A stretch of DNA of 64,000 nucleotides, from positions 62,001 through 126,000 of the forward strand of contig JBJYZC010000006.1 in the NCBI GenBank assembly GCA_046263755.1, read 5' to 3'. Positions within the stretch are counted from its first letter, which is position 1. Every line of letters starts with the position of its first letter. Below the pieces are notes generated by a model, which was not told where the DNA came from, made no database searches, and was given only the letters and a program-made list of their open reading frames with translations. Shown here one piece after another: positions 49,847 to 58,631 of the stretch. Source of the DNA: Lachnocurva sp029100405. Lineage in GTDB: Bacteria; Bacillota; Clostridia; Lachnospirales; Lachnospiraceae. The translations under genes and the position numbers were made by a program.

Positions 49847-50813
49847 GATTGATTCCTTCCAGTTGTCTTTGCTCTTCTTTCGTTAACAGTTCCGGGTGTG
49901 CCAGTAACAGTTTCTTTACATCGTCCTTATGCCGGAGGATCAGCTCGGCATCGTGGTCCGTCTGTTTCCCCATCCGGTAGGCATCCGTCCGTTTCTGTAA
50001 CAGGGTCTGATTGATCCGGTTCAGTTCCTCTTGCTTTTCATCGGTCTGTTGTGCCAGTTGTCGTAAGCGTTCTTCCTTTTCCTCTTCCTCTTTTCGGAAG
50101 CGTTCCAAGAGAAGGCTCTGCTGAGACGTGTTCTGTTGCAGAGCGGAAAGCTCCTCTTGTCGTTTGGACAGGTCTTTTTCCAATTCCTTTAGTTTCTCCA
50201 GAGCACCGTTCCGTTTCAGATCCTTGACCGCCCAGTTCCCGTCTCTCGTATGCCCCGTCATGAGGTGGATGTCCTCCCACCCCTTCGCTTTCATCATATC
50301 CTCGGTGAAGGGATGCAGTTTCCAGAACTTCCGTTTCGGTAAGACCCGGTCAAAATAGCAGATGGGTTTCTTTCCCTCTTCCCGATAGATCGGTGTGGCA
50401 AAAAGATGAATGTGCGGCCGGGTCTCATCCATGTGCACCCATGCAGACACGATGTCGTCTTCTTCCAGACCATAGAACAAAAGCAGGGTGTCATAGATGT
50501 CCTGAAAGAAATGGTGTGCAAATTCCACATCAGAATCAAAGGTCTGATACTGCTTTGGCATGGTCACCCATGTGGAGAAGAACACGACTGCATTCTTTCG
50601 AACCGTCTTCCCTGTTACGTCCTTGATGTACTGCAACTGTTCCTTCATCCTTCGATTATTCGGGGACAGGTTAAAGTCCAAATGGGAACGGGTCGGGTCA
50701 ATGTTACTCATGTTCGGTGTTACACCCTTAGGGGGTTCTTTCCCTTCCCGATTGATTGGGTCAACGTGACCCATCAAACGCCCGTCTCCCATGTGATATT
50801 TCTTCACTTCCAT
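49791..50813 (-). CDS. mobV: Pre/MobV-type relaxase
   Basis: 340 residues. N-terminal MEVKKYHMGDGRLMGHVDPI resembles the HNxR-type start of the MobV group. The metal-binding signature HMDETRPHIHLFATP is at about 145-159 (HxDE-x-PHxH). The C-terminal half is a long coiled coil (RQEELSALQQNTSQQSLLLE), as in other Pre/Mob proteins. It nicks the transfer origin and pilots the strand. Starts behind GATAGAGAGG, with a CATAGAA-class site 39 bases upstream and a hairpin-rich region beyond. Confidence 0.85.
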   Translation of the reverse strand: MEVKKYHMGDGRLMGHVDPINREGKEPPKGVTPNMSNIDPTRSHLDFNLSPNNRRMKEQLQYIKDVTGKTVRKNAVVFFSTWVTMPKQYQTFDSDVEFAHHFFQDIYDTLLLFYGLEEDDIVSAWVHMDETRPHIHLFATPIYREEGKKPICYFDRVLPKRKFWKLHPFTEDMMKAKGWEDIHLMTGHTRDGNWAVKDLKRNGALEKLKELEKDLSKRQEELSALQQNTSQQSLLLERFRKEEEEKEERLRQLAQQTDEKQEELNRINQTLLQKRTDAYRMGKQTDHDAELILRHKDDVKKLLLAHPELLTKEEQRQLEGINHGISHIHDQGTRTRGHLL

Positions 50814-50844
50814 ACAACGACCTCTCTATCCGGTAGCTTACTGT

Positions 50845-50875
50845 CTCCTTTCTTCTATGCGTAAAAGTTAGTGAA
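50845..50875 (-). promoter_or_regulatory. CATAGAA-class promoter of the relaxase gene
   Basis: Core at 50853-50859 (minus): AACTTTTACGCATAGAAGAA then AGGAG. Upstream TTTTTCTTCACTAAC. Confidence 0.55.
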
Positions 50876-50914
50876 GAAAAACGGGCTATGGTAAGGTTTG
50901 CTCGTTAGGGGATT

Positions 50915-50995
50915 TAAGAGACGGACTCCTACTAACCTCTCCCTTAATTCCCTTGATGCTTGAGAGACTAGTCCCTACTAACCAGTCTCTCTGAT
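50915..50995 (+). other. Candidate transfer origin upstream of the relaxase gene
   Basis: The inverted repeat GAGAGACT (50962-50969) / AGTCTCTC (50984-50991) has a 14-base loop containing TCCCTACTAACC. The same TCCTACTAACC word occurs 45 bases away at 50927-50937 next to AGAGACGG. Position directly before a MobV-type gene is where oriT usually lies. A weak CATAGAA copy lies at 50996-51002 (minus). Confidence 0.45.
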
Positions 50996-51059
50996 TTCTA
51001 TGCCTTGTATTAACTGTCAAGTAGAAATGTACAAATAATCCTAAATAAAAATGTACAGT

Positions 51060-51821
51060 TTACGGTAATGGCTCCTCCTGTTCAAAGTCCTTCAACCGAT
51101 AGGATTTTCCTGTGATCGATACGACATGGGAATGATGTAGAACACGATTCAGGATTGCATCTGCAACGACTGCATCATAAAAAACGCTGTCCCAATCTCC
51201 GAAATTGATATTTGTCGTCAGGATTGTACTTTTCTTCTCATAACGCATATCGATCAGTTGGAAAAACAGGTTGGAATCCTCCTTGTCAATCGGAAGGTAC
51301 CCGATTTCATCAATAATCAAAAGCTTGTAGTGGTTGAAATGCTTCAGCCTCGCTTCCAGACGATTCTCCAGCTTTGCTTTTCTCAACTGCTGCAGAAGAT
51401 CGCTGCATTTGATGAAATAGGTGATGTTATGGTGTTCTGCAGCAGCAACCCCGATGGATGTTGCCAGATGCGTCTTACCCACTCCGCTCGATCCGAGAAA
51501 GACGATATTCTCCGCCTTCTCCATAAATCCAAGGGTGCAGAATTCCTGCATCTGGGCTTCGCTCACGGAAGGTTGGAAGCTGAAGTCAAAATCCGAAAGT
51601 GTCTTTACGAACGGAAATGCCGCCGCATGAATCGTACTATGTGCTGCAGACTGTTCCTTGAAGTCCACTTCATAATTCGTTAGTTTTAAGAGTCCCTCCG
51701 TAAAAGAAAGATTCTTTGTTCCCACATCTCCGGCGACTTCTTCCAGATGGAGTTTCATCTGGTTCAGCCGGAGTGTTCCAAGGTTCTGTATCGTCTGTTT
51801 GTAGATGCTGCTGTTATTCAT
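51060..51821 (-). CDS. istB: IS21 helper ATPase IstB
   Basis: 253 residues. Walker A is GSSGVGKTHLATSIGVAAAE at about 110-129; Walker B is LLIIDEIGYLPIDKEDSN near 168-185; then STILTTNINFGDWDSVFYD. This is the AAA+ IstB plan. It selects target sites and stimulates the IstA transposase. The start overlaps the istA stop. Length and motifs are complete. Confidence 0.95.
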   Translation of the reverse strand: MNNSSIYKQTIQNLGTLRLNQMKLHLEEVAGDVGTKNLSFTEGLLKLTNYEVDFKEQSAAHSTIHAAAFPFVKTLSDFDFSFQPSVSEAQMQEFCTLGFMEKAENIVFLGSSGVGKTHLATSIGVAAAEHHNITYFIKCSDLLQQLRKAKLENRLEARLKHFNHYKLLIIDEIGYLPIDKEDSNLFFQLIDMRYEKKSTILTTNINFGDWDSVFYDAVVADAILNRVLHHSHVVSITGKSYRLKDFEQEEPLP

Positions 51822-53097
51822 ACACTGCTCCTAATGCCCTGAGATTTTCCTTTGCCCGTGCTGCGATATTTTCTTCTGCAAACGAATGCGTTCTGCAGAT
51901 GAGATCCCGGTAATGGTCCTCTTGATAGTTGATTTTCTTTCCCGACAAAGAATGCAGTGCGATGAGTTTCATGTTACAATACACATGGATGTAGTCATCG
52001 TAAACCTGCAGGGTAACGCTTTTGCCAATGTATTCCGGCGGTACGGAATACTGCTTTCCGCGGTAGCGGAAGAGGCTGGCGTTGTCTATGCGGACTTTAT
52101 GATCGACCAGCTGATAAGGATTCCTGATGGTCTGCTGCGGTAACGGGCCGAAGGAATCCTTTTCTTTTTTCAAATACATCAACGGAATTTTCCCGGTTCC
52201 GGGGTGTACTTTCGAGTTTTCCCTGTCGTTGATCTTTGCCAGAAGTTCCACGAATCCAAGGTAAGTCAGCCGACCGTTGTATGCACGGAGTTCATCGAGA
52301 ATCCGCATAGGAGATTCCACTTTTCCTTTTGTCTTTGGCGTGGCGGCAATACATGGCTGGACACGGAATCCATAATCATCGGCGAACTGCTGGAAGCGAA
52401 TATTTATTTTTCCTTTCGAGCCTCTTGTCCTTGGCTGATCCATGATCGTTTTCATGTTATCTGTCACAATCTCTTCCGGCACACCGCCAAACACCGTAAA
52501 CGCGTCATCCAGGCAGAAGAAAAGTACATCCTGTGACTTTGTTGGTACCATCCGGTAAATGCGGTATCTGGAGAAGGAAAGAAGCAGGACGAAGATGTTT
52601 ACTTCGACCCATCCGAGATCTGTCGTTAAAAGCCTCAGGGATTCCTTCCAGTCCAGCTGTGCCTGCTTTCCCGCTGGTGTCTCATAGCGGATATAGGCTT
52701 CTGATTTTGCCGGAAGTCTTTTACGAAAGTACGCAGCGAATTCTGGTTCCCTGGAAAGGTAATAGCAGAAGTTACTGTAAGCGCCATGGTAGCCATGGTT
52801 ATCGCACAGATACTGCCAAAGAACGCGGCGGTAATAAAAGATCTGTTCATTTTCATCCGAAAGAAGTTCCCGGATGATGTCCTTGTAAGGGGTCAGGCAG
52901 TTGCTCGATGTCCGATGCTTTGACTTATGAAATCCATGGAGATATTTATCAACGGTTCTCCTGTCCACGTCCAGTTCTCGGGCAATCTGGCTTTTATTAA
53001 TTTTCAGGTTGGCTGATTCCATAAATAGTTTTAACTTGTATAAGTCCTCCAGTTTCTCAATTTTCAGATTCGTTGTAACAGGTGATTTGATAATCAT
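51814..53097 (-). CDS. istA: IS21 transposase IstA
   Basis: 427 residues. An N-terminal HTH (INKSQIARELDVDRRTVDKY) is followed by a DDE integrase core: AQLDWKESLRLL (first Asp), EEIVTDNMKTIMDQ (second Asp) and KTKGKVESPMRILDEL (Glu). A C-terminal beta domain follows (FRYRGKQYSVPPEYIGKSVT). Length fits IstA. All three catalytic residues are present, so the element is probably active. Confidence 0.95.
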   Translation of the reverse strand: MIIKSPVTTNLKIEKLEDLYKLKLFMESANLKINKSQIARELDVDRRTVDKYLHGFHKSKHRTSSNCLTPYKDIIRELLSDENEQIFYYRRVLWQYLCDNHGYHGAYSNFCYYLSREPEFAAYFRKRLPAKSEAYIRYETPAGKQAQLDWKESLRLLTTDLGWVEVNIFVLLLSFSRYRIYRMVPTKSQDVLFFCLDDAFTVFGGVPEEIVTDNMKTIMDQPRTRGSKGKINIRFQQFADDYGFRVQPCIAATPKTKGKVESPMRILDELRAYNGRLTYLGFVELLAKINDRENSKVHPGTGKIPLMYLKKEKDSFGPLPQQTIRNPYQLVDHKVRIDNASLFRYRGKQYSVPPEYIGKSVTLQVYDDYIHVYCNMKLIALHSLSGKKINYQEDHYRDLICRTHSFAEENIAARAKENLRALGAVYE

Positions 53098-53220
53098 CGC
53101 AAAGCCTCCTTTATCAGCTTTTACGATGATACCATTTGTACATTTTTATTCCGGAACTTTTGTACATATTTAATTATGACATAGCACCTTGGAGAGTTGA
53201 CCCCTACGAATCAGCACCTC

Positions 53221-53250
53221 TACTTCTTCTATGGGTAAAAAATTGGAAGG
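53221..53250 (-). promoter_or_regulatory. CATAGAA-class promoter beside the IS21 end
   Basis: Core at 53227-53233 (minus): TTTTTTACCCATAGAAGAAG. It points into the IS21 element, whose insertion probably separated it from its original gene or from the relaxase region. Confidence 0.4.
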
Positions 53251-53689
53251 ATGACAGGAAATGGAGAAAAAAGTTGAAAGAAAGCTTGGAAGGGTTGCGG
53301 AAGGGGAAGGGGAAGGGTTATGGAAAGGACTGACCACGGAAGGACTGTGGGAAGGGTTACAGAAGGATGGATAGTAGAGCGGGGGATGGTAGGATAGGCG
53401 GTAGGAAGTGTGCAAAGGGTACGGGTTAGGACTTGGTACATATAAACTTGACACTTTTTGCACACTTTTACCGTTACCCTATCCTACCCTCTTTACCCCT
53501 CCCCTAACCATCTGACAGACAGGGGCTATTTCACCTACCGAATTTTCGTTAACTTCACAATCATCTTTGTTGACTAATTCCTTGACTAAAAGTTGACTTT
53601 CTTGACTAAATCGTACCACCCTAACCATCCGACAGACAGGGAATGGTTAGCATACCAGTTCGGTTGGGAAAGGTAGGTATTGGTACATC

Positions 53690-53740
53690 TGAGTCATTGC
53701 GTAGCAATGACGAAGAATTAAAGGCCGTAGGCCGAATATA
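53690..53740 (+). repeat. Two-hairpin dispersed repeat, copy I
   Basis: TGAGTCATTGC-GTA-GCAATGACGAAGAATTAAAGGCCGTAGGCCGAAT. It lies directly against one copy of the 38-base repeat in the candidate origin. Confidence 0.6.
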
Positions 53741-54073
53741 TAGATTTGAAACTTTTTGCACACTTTTACACCCCCTTTTCTTTTCCCTCTGGCACCCTGA
53801 TAACCTCGTATGTACCATACCAAAAAAGTGTGCAAATTCTGTCAAGTTTATATGTACCAATTCATGGGTACTGGGAACCCACCTACCCTGTACCTTGTAA
53901 CCCTTCCTACACCACCCTTAGATAACCTCTATGTCTTACCTCAAAAAGTGTGCAAAAAATGTAAAGTCTATATGTACCAAGTCATAGACCTGTGGATGCC
54001 TGCATACCAAATCATAGAACCAGTCCATACAGAGCTTACAGACCTTCCCCAAACTACCCGTCCCTTTCCTTCC

Positions 54074-54103
54074 AAAATTTACGCATAGAAGAACTGGTAA
54101 AGG
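54074..54103 (+). promoter_or_regulatory. CATAGAA-class promoter before the 54.1 kb gene
   Basis: AAAATTTACGCATAGAAGAA then CTGGTAAAGG; core at 54084-54090, 50 bases before the start at 54141. Confidence 0.5.
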
Positions 54104-54140
54104 TTGTCCCGTTGGAACCAAGAAGGGAAGAAAAGAAACC

Positions 54141-54653
54141 ATGAACAAGGATATGGAAACAGCACTCAAAGCATTACATGACTGGCACAGGGAAGCCTAT
54201 CTCCCATCCAGTAGTCCCTACTTCAAAGAAGGAGGGGAAGGTCGTCACATCTATGAACACTCTGTCATAAGACCCATGCAGATATTGGACGAGTTAAGTA
54301 ACAAGCAGAAGTTTCTGTTTATGGAACTGGTACCGGGAATCACGAGAGACCTTCAGAAGGATTTTGATGTCCTTCCACAGTCTCAGCATGGACTGTACTA
54401 TCCTAAGCACCATTGGAAGGAGATTGAGTCCGAATATGTAAAGACCATAGACATCCTAAACAAGCTCCCGAAGTGTGCAAGTAAGAGTGAGGTGTTACGG
54501 GAACTGGAACCCTTACATAACTTCCAGACCAGTACATTAACCCAACTGATTGTACGAGAAGCAGGTCATGAAATGGTGGAACGGTTGGATGCCAAGAAGG
54601 CTGAACCTGTGGAGACTGAGGACGAAGAAGAATCTCTGTCAAAAATTTCCTGA
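54141..54653 (+). CDS. Hypothetical protein, 170 residues, first gene right of the candidate origin
   Basis: AGAAGGGAAG precedes the start. Helical with aromatic and charged patches (METALKALHDWHREAYLPSS; NKQKFLFMELVPGITRDLQK; HHWKEIESEYVKTIDILNKL) and an acidic tail. No membrane helix or recognised motif. Being the first gene beyond the repeat region and transcribed away from it, a replication or partition role is possible but unproven. Confidence 0.6.
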   Translation: MNKDMETALKALHDWHREAYLPSSSPYFKEGGEGRHIYEHSVIRPMQILDELSNKQKFLFMELVPGITRDLQKDFDVLPQSQHGLYYPKHHWKEIESEYVKTIDILNKLPKCASKSEVLRELEPLHNFQTSTLTQLIVREAGHEMVERLDAKKAEPVETEDEEESLSKIS

Positions 54654-54671
54654 ATTTCTGTCTGTTTCATA

Positions 54672-54698
54672 AAAAATTACGCATAGAAAGTATGTAGA
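54672..54698 (+). promoter_or_regulatory. CATAGAA-class promoter of dnaE
   Basis: AAAATTACGCATAGAAAGTA then TGTAG; core at 54682-54688, 42 bases before the dnaE start, with TTTCATAA upstream. Confidence 0.55.
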
Positions 54699-54730
54699 AG
54701 AAAAACAGGCACAGAAAGGACTCTTTTGCG

Positions 54731-57700
54731 ATGTATGGAGCTTGGCACGTCCATTTTGAATCCCCGAACGACACGGGAAATAATCTCGATGTCATGTTGG
54801 ATGAGTTTGAGAAGGTGGGGGCAAAGAAGGTCACCGTCACAGAGCATGATGTCTTCACCTCTTTCGTGGAGCTAAAGGACAAGTGTAAGGATCGGTCGGT
54901 CAAGGTTGTTCCCGGGGTAGAAGGAACCATGACCGATGAGATCGGTGGATTCTCCCTCCACAATGCTCACATGGTGTTAGTCGCAAAGGACAAGGTGGGC
55001 TATCGTTCCCTGTCCAAAATCATCACAGAAGCCAACAAGCACTATTCCCTGCACCCGGAAGACAAGCGTCCCATCATCACATGGGCTAATCTGGAAAAGA
55101 ACGTTGCCAAGGGGCACGTTTTCTATTCGTCTGCCTGCATTCAGGGAATTTTCGGACAGATCGTAAAGGATTCGAATATCACCAGAGAGGAACAGACCGA
55201 GAAGGCAAGAAAACGGTTAGGACTGTCCGAGGAAGAAATGGAACACATCTATGCCTTGGAAGAACAGTTGTCTGCCAACAAGAAAACGAAAGCCTACAAG
55301 GACAATCACAAGCTCTATCTCCATTGCAAGCGGTATGAAACAGAGATGGAACGAATTGAGAAACTGCCTTCTCTGTCTATGGAGCAGGTTGATAATCTGT
55401 GCTCTCTGGCCTACGAGAAGTTATGTTCCATCTTTGGGAAGGACTATGTGTACTTCGAACTTCAGAACCATGGCATCCGATCTGAGCAGCAGATCTATCC
55501 TGCCATCGTTCGGTTACTGGAAAAGTTCCATACCGACAACGTTCTTCTCACGAACGACATCCATGTCGGAAAACTGCACCCGACCGAAGAGGACTTCCTA
55601 CGGAGAAATGTGGCTCAGTACAGTCGCTATCATGTGGTCTGGGACATTTCCGATGGAGACCGGGAGCTTTACATCAAGGATGATCCTGACCTGATGGATA
55701 CCATCCGAAAGCTTCCGGACGTACCGGAAGAAATTGTTACAAAGGGCATGGCAAATGTCGAGAAAGTCTTATCCGCTTGCGAAACAGACTATCTGTACGA
55801 GAAGTCCGAGGAACACTACCCGAAGTTCTCTGACCACCCGGAAGAGGACTTAAAAGCCATGGTCGAGGTTGGAAAGACCGTTCGATTCCCGAACGGATTC
55901 CCGACCGAAGAATATGACAAGCGACTGGCTCATGAACTGGACATCATCTGTGGCATGGGATATGCCAGTTATCATCTCATTGTACAGGACTATGTGAACT
56001 GGACAAAGAAGTACGGCTACTGTGTCGACTTCTTCCGTGACCATGGAATTGACTTTACCACCGACCTGACCAATCGAACCATTAACCTTGATAACACATC
56101 CGTCACTTATCAGGGTATCGTTCCGACCATGGAAGAACTGGATGAAACCATCGAAGCGTTCCATATCCCGGAGCAGGGAATCAACATGGGACCGGGACGT
56201 GGTTCTGCGGTCTCCTCTCTGGTCTGTTACCTTCTCGGAATCTCTGACGTTGATCCTGTGCGGTATCATCTTCTTTTCGAGAGGTTTTTGAACCCCGAAC
56301 GAAAGAGTATGCCGGACATTGACTGTGACTTTCGCCCTGACCTCCGGGGGAAAGCCATTGAATACACGAAGATGAAGTACGGGGAAAACTCCACCTGCAA
56401 GATCATCACAAAGACCTATGGAGCATTGGCAGGAAACATTCGTCTGGCCGCACGGTATCTGGGAACCAAGGAATACAACAACCTTCCCCTGACCGACCGT
56501 ATGAACGTGAAAGAGAACGTTTTCTTAAAGCCATGGTATAACGATGCCGACCGGTTGGCAAAAGCCATCGACAAGGACGGGAATATTTCCGACACCGCAT
56601 CTTTTAACAAGCGGGAAGAGGACATCTACCATCTGGCCACGAACCTGTCCGGACTGTTTTTATCCTTTGGTCAGCACGCCGGGGGAAACATTATCAGCCG
56701 GGACGACATCACGGACACCATGCCCCTGTTCTGGAACACGAAGAAACAGAACTTCTCCACCCAATGCGTCCATGATGAAGCCGAACAGGCAGGATTCTTA
56801 AAGATGGACTTCTTAGGGCTTATCAACCTGAATCTTCTGACGGACATGATGGAGCTGACCGGTGACAACTCGATCATGAATCTGGCTAGACGGGAAGAAC
56901 TACTGCAAGACCCGAAGATCTATCAGGACATCTTTTCGACCGGAAACACACAGGGCATTTTCCAGTTTGAATCGAATGGCATGAAAGAACTCATGCGGGA
57001 ATTTCAGCCGGAATGTTTTGAGGACCTGATCCTTCTGGTTGCCCTCTACCGCCCCGGTCCTCTCCAGTACAAGGATGAAATCGTAGCAACCAAGTGGTAT
57101 CGGAAAGGACAGGGAGCAAAGCCAAAGAAGGCTATCGACATTCCAAACGACACCTTGAATCAGATTCTGGAACCGACCTACGGATGTATCATCTATCAGG
57201 AACAGGTCATGCAGATTTTTGAGTTCTTGGCCGGGTATAGCCTTGGTGACGCTGACCTTGTCCGCCGTGCCATGGCAAAGAAAAATCTGGACAAGCTTAC
57301 CATTGAGCGGGAAGCTTTCCTGCATGGAGATGAGAGCCGAAATATCAAAGGCGTACAGGCAACGTTCGGACTATCGGACGATGACCTTGCCCCTTACAAT
57401 GCCCTGTTCGATCAGATGTTGGACTTTGCATCCTACGCCTTCAATAAGTCCCATGCGGCCGCATACAGTCTGGTATCCTTCTTCACCGCCTACTTTAAGT
57501 GCTATCACCCGGGCGAGTTCTATGCGGTTTCCCTGAATCATGTGGCCAATCTGGACGAGGTCGCTCCCTTTGCAGCAGAAATGCCTTCCTTTGGTATGAC
57601 CTTGGCACAGGCAGACGTTCGATACTCTCATGCAGACTTCTGGTTTAACGGCACGGACACGATTTATTTTGGATATGCCAGACTGAAGGGAATCAGTAAA

Positions 57701-58543
57701 GACCTGCAAATTGACAACGAGTGCCAGACCTTACGGGAGTTCTGGATCAAGAACAAGCTGACCTTACCGGTGCTTACTACCCTGACCAAAGCCGGGTATT
57801 TCCGTTGCTTTGGAAAATGGAATGACATTCTTTCCTATTTCGAAACGAATGTTCCGATCGGTCTGAAACGTTGGAAGGTCATGCAGTCGGCAAAGAATGA
57901 AGAAGAACGGGATCAGAAACTGGACAAGCTTCCGCACTTGGAAGACTTCCAAGCCGAGCCTGTGGTCGAGGAATCGGTCAACGACACACGAACCCGATAT
58001 GAGAACGAATACCTGACCATGGGACTGGTCTTTCCCGACAAGGAAACCAGAAAGCGACTGTGCCTGACCGATGCCTTCCCGGAAGGAAAGGACCGAAAGC
58101 AGGTCGGTGTGGTCATCTGTTTTGTGAATAAGGACAAGCCGATCCATTCCAGAGGAAAACTGATCTATGAGGTCTATCTCATGGATCGAACCGGAACGAT
58201 CAAGAAGTACCTGTCGGATGAAACCTACGATGCAGCAGACGGCCTGTTTGAGCTGACTGGTTCTCCATGGTGCTTGACATGGGGAACGAGCATTCGGGAA
58301 GAACTGCCGACCGAGAAGAATATCCTCTTGAACGGAACAAGACATACCGAGGGGTATCTGAGCCGTTTCGAAATGACGGATGCTCTGTGCCGTGTGAAAA
58401 GCGACAAACAGAAGACACAGAAATATCATGTGTTCTACTCCATCGGGTCATCGGTCTATCCCATCGGTGTCACCCTCTCGTCTTCCGAGTGGATGAAACT
58501 CCGGCAGATCCTTCCGAACAAAAATCAATGCGATTGTACGTAA
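54731..58543 (+). CDS. dnaE: DNA polymerase III alpha subunit, DnaE type
   Basis: 1270 residues. The N-terminal PHP domain has WHVHFESPNDTGNNLDVMLD and VTVTEHDVFTSFVELKDKCK then VVPGVEGTM. The catalytic palm carries NMGPGRGSAVSSLVCYLLGI and KSMPDIDCDFRPDLRGKAIE, where the two Asp of PDIDCD are catalytic. The fingers contain LFLSFGQHAGGNIISRDD and YGCIIYQEQVMQIFEFLAGY, and NKSHAAAYSLVSFFTAYFKC matches the thumb/fingers segment of DnaE. No exonuclease insertion is present, so it is not PolC. A plasmid-borne replicative polymerase suggests the element replicates partly on its own. Confidence 0.95.
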   Translation: MYGAWHVHFESPNDTGNNLDVMLDEFEKVGAKKVTVTEHDVFTSFVELKDKCKDRSVKVVPGVEGTMTDEIGGFSLHNAHMVLVAKDKVGYRSLSKIITEANKHYSLHPEDKRPIITWANLEKNVAKGHVFYSSACIQGIFGQIVKDSNITREEQTEKARKRLGLSEEEMEHIYALEEQLSANKKTKAYKDNHKLYLHCKRYETEMERIEKLPSLSMEQVDNLCSLAYEKLCSIFGKDYVYFELQNHGIRSEQQIYPAIVRLLEKFHTDNVLLTNDIHVGKLHPTEEDFLRRNVAQYSRYHVVWDISDGDRELYIKDDPDLMDTIRKLPDVPEEIVTKGMANVEKVLSACETDYLYEKSEEHYPKFSDHPEEDLKAMVEVGKTVRFPNGFPTEEYDKRLAHELDIICGMGYASYHLIVQDYVNWTKKYGYCVDFFRDHGIDFTTDLTNRTINLDNTSVTYQGIVPTMEELDETIEAFHIPEQGINMGPGRGSAVSSLVCYLLGISDVDPVRYHLLFERFLNPERKSMPDIDCDFRPDLRGKAIEYTKMKYGENSTCKIITKTYGALAGNIRLAARYLGTKEYNNLPLTDRMNVKENVFLKPWYNDADRLAKAIDKDGNISDTASFNKREEDIYHLATNLSGLFLSFGQHAGGNIISRDDITDTMPLFWNTKKQNFSTQCVHDEAEQAGFLKMDFLGLINLNLLTDMMELTGDNSIMNLARREELLQDPKIYQDIFSTGNTQGIFQFESNGMKELMREFQPECFEDLILLVALYRPGPLQYKDEIVATKWYRKGQGAKPKKAIDIPNDTLNQILEPTYGCIIYQEQVMQIFEFLAGYSLGDADLVRRAMAKKNLDKLTIEREAFLHGDESRNIKGVQATFGLSDDDLAPYNALFDQMLDFASYAFNKSHAAAYSLVSFFTAYFKCYHPGEFYAVSLNHVANLDEVAPFAAEMPSFGMTLAQADVRYSHADFWFNGTDTIYFGYARLKGISKDLQIDNECQTLREFWIKNKLTLPVLTTLTKAGYFRCFGKWNDILSYFETNVPIGLKRWKVMQSAKNEEERDQKLDKLPHLEDFQAEPVVEESVNDTRTRYENEYLTMGLVFPDKETRKRLCLTDAFPEGKDRKQVGVVICFVNKDKPIHSRGKLIYEVYLMDRTGTIKKYLSDETYDAADGLFELTGSPWCLTWGTSIREELPTEKNILLNGTRHTEGYLSRFEMTDALCRVKSDKQKTQKYHVFYSIGSSVYPIGVTLSSSEWMKLRQILPNKNQCDCT

Positions 58544-58572
58544 AAAAGTGCGAACCGTTTGGTTTTTTCATA

Positions 58573-58600
58573 ACTTTTTATCCATAGAAGTAATGTAAGC
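58573..58600 (+). promoter_or_regulatory. CATAGAA-class promoter after dnaE
   Basis: CTTTTTATCCATAGAAGTAA then TGTAAG; core at 58583-58589, with TTTTTTCATAA upstream. It is 42 bases before the start at 58632. Confidence 0.55.
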
Positions 58601-58631
58601 AATAGACAAGATAAAAGAGGTAAACGAAATC

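Larger units (their letters stand above)
51015..53181 (-). mobile_element. IS21-family insertion sequence
   Basis: The ends are TGTCAAGTAGAAATGTACAA at 51015 and its counterpart TGTCATAATTAAATATGTAC read inward from 53181. Each is followed by a second AAAAATGTACA word, the multiple-repeat terminal pattern of IS21. It contains istA and istB. I see no clear target duplication at the edges (TTAAC versus TAGCA). Confidence 0.85.
53190..54075 (+). other. Repeat-rich noncoding region at the strand switch; candidate replication or partition locus
   Basis: No gene is supported here. A 38-base sequence with core AAAAAGTGTGCAAA and tail TTATATGTACCAA occurs four times: two in one direction (53433-53470, 53737-53769) and two inverted (53822-53860, 53942-53980). 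An 18-base direct repeat AACCATCYGACAGACAGG (53506-53523, 53623-53640) encloses three TTGACTAA words (53570, 53582, 53602). A purine-rich strand runs 53260-53370. Genes point away on both sides. Confidence 0.6.

Noticed and set aside
53136..53333. 65-residue plus-strand ORF overlapping the IS21 right end.
   Set aside because: It starts inside the IS terminal repeat, has no ribosome binding site and runs through the purine-rich and repeat region; composition is not protein-like.
53400..53980. The four 38-base repeats as a CRISPR array.
   Set aside because: They are in both orientations with unequal spacing of 85 to 300 bases, unlike a CRISPR array, and no cas gene is present.
54731..58543. 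PolC as the identity of the large polymerase.
   Set aside because: No DnaQ-type exonuclease insertion in the PHP domain and the motif order (PHP, PGRGSA, PDIDCD) is that of DnaE.
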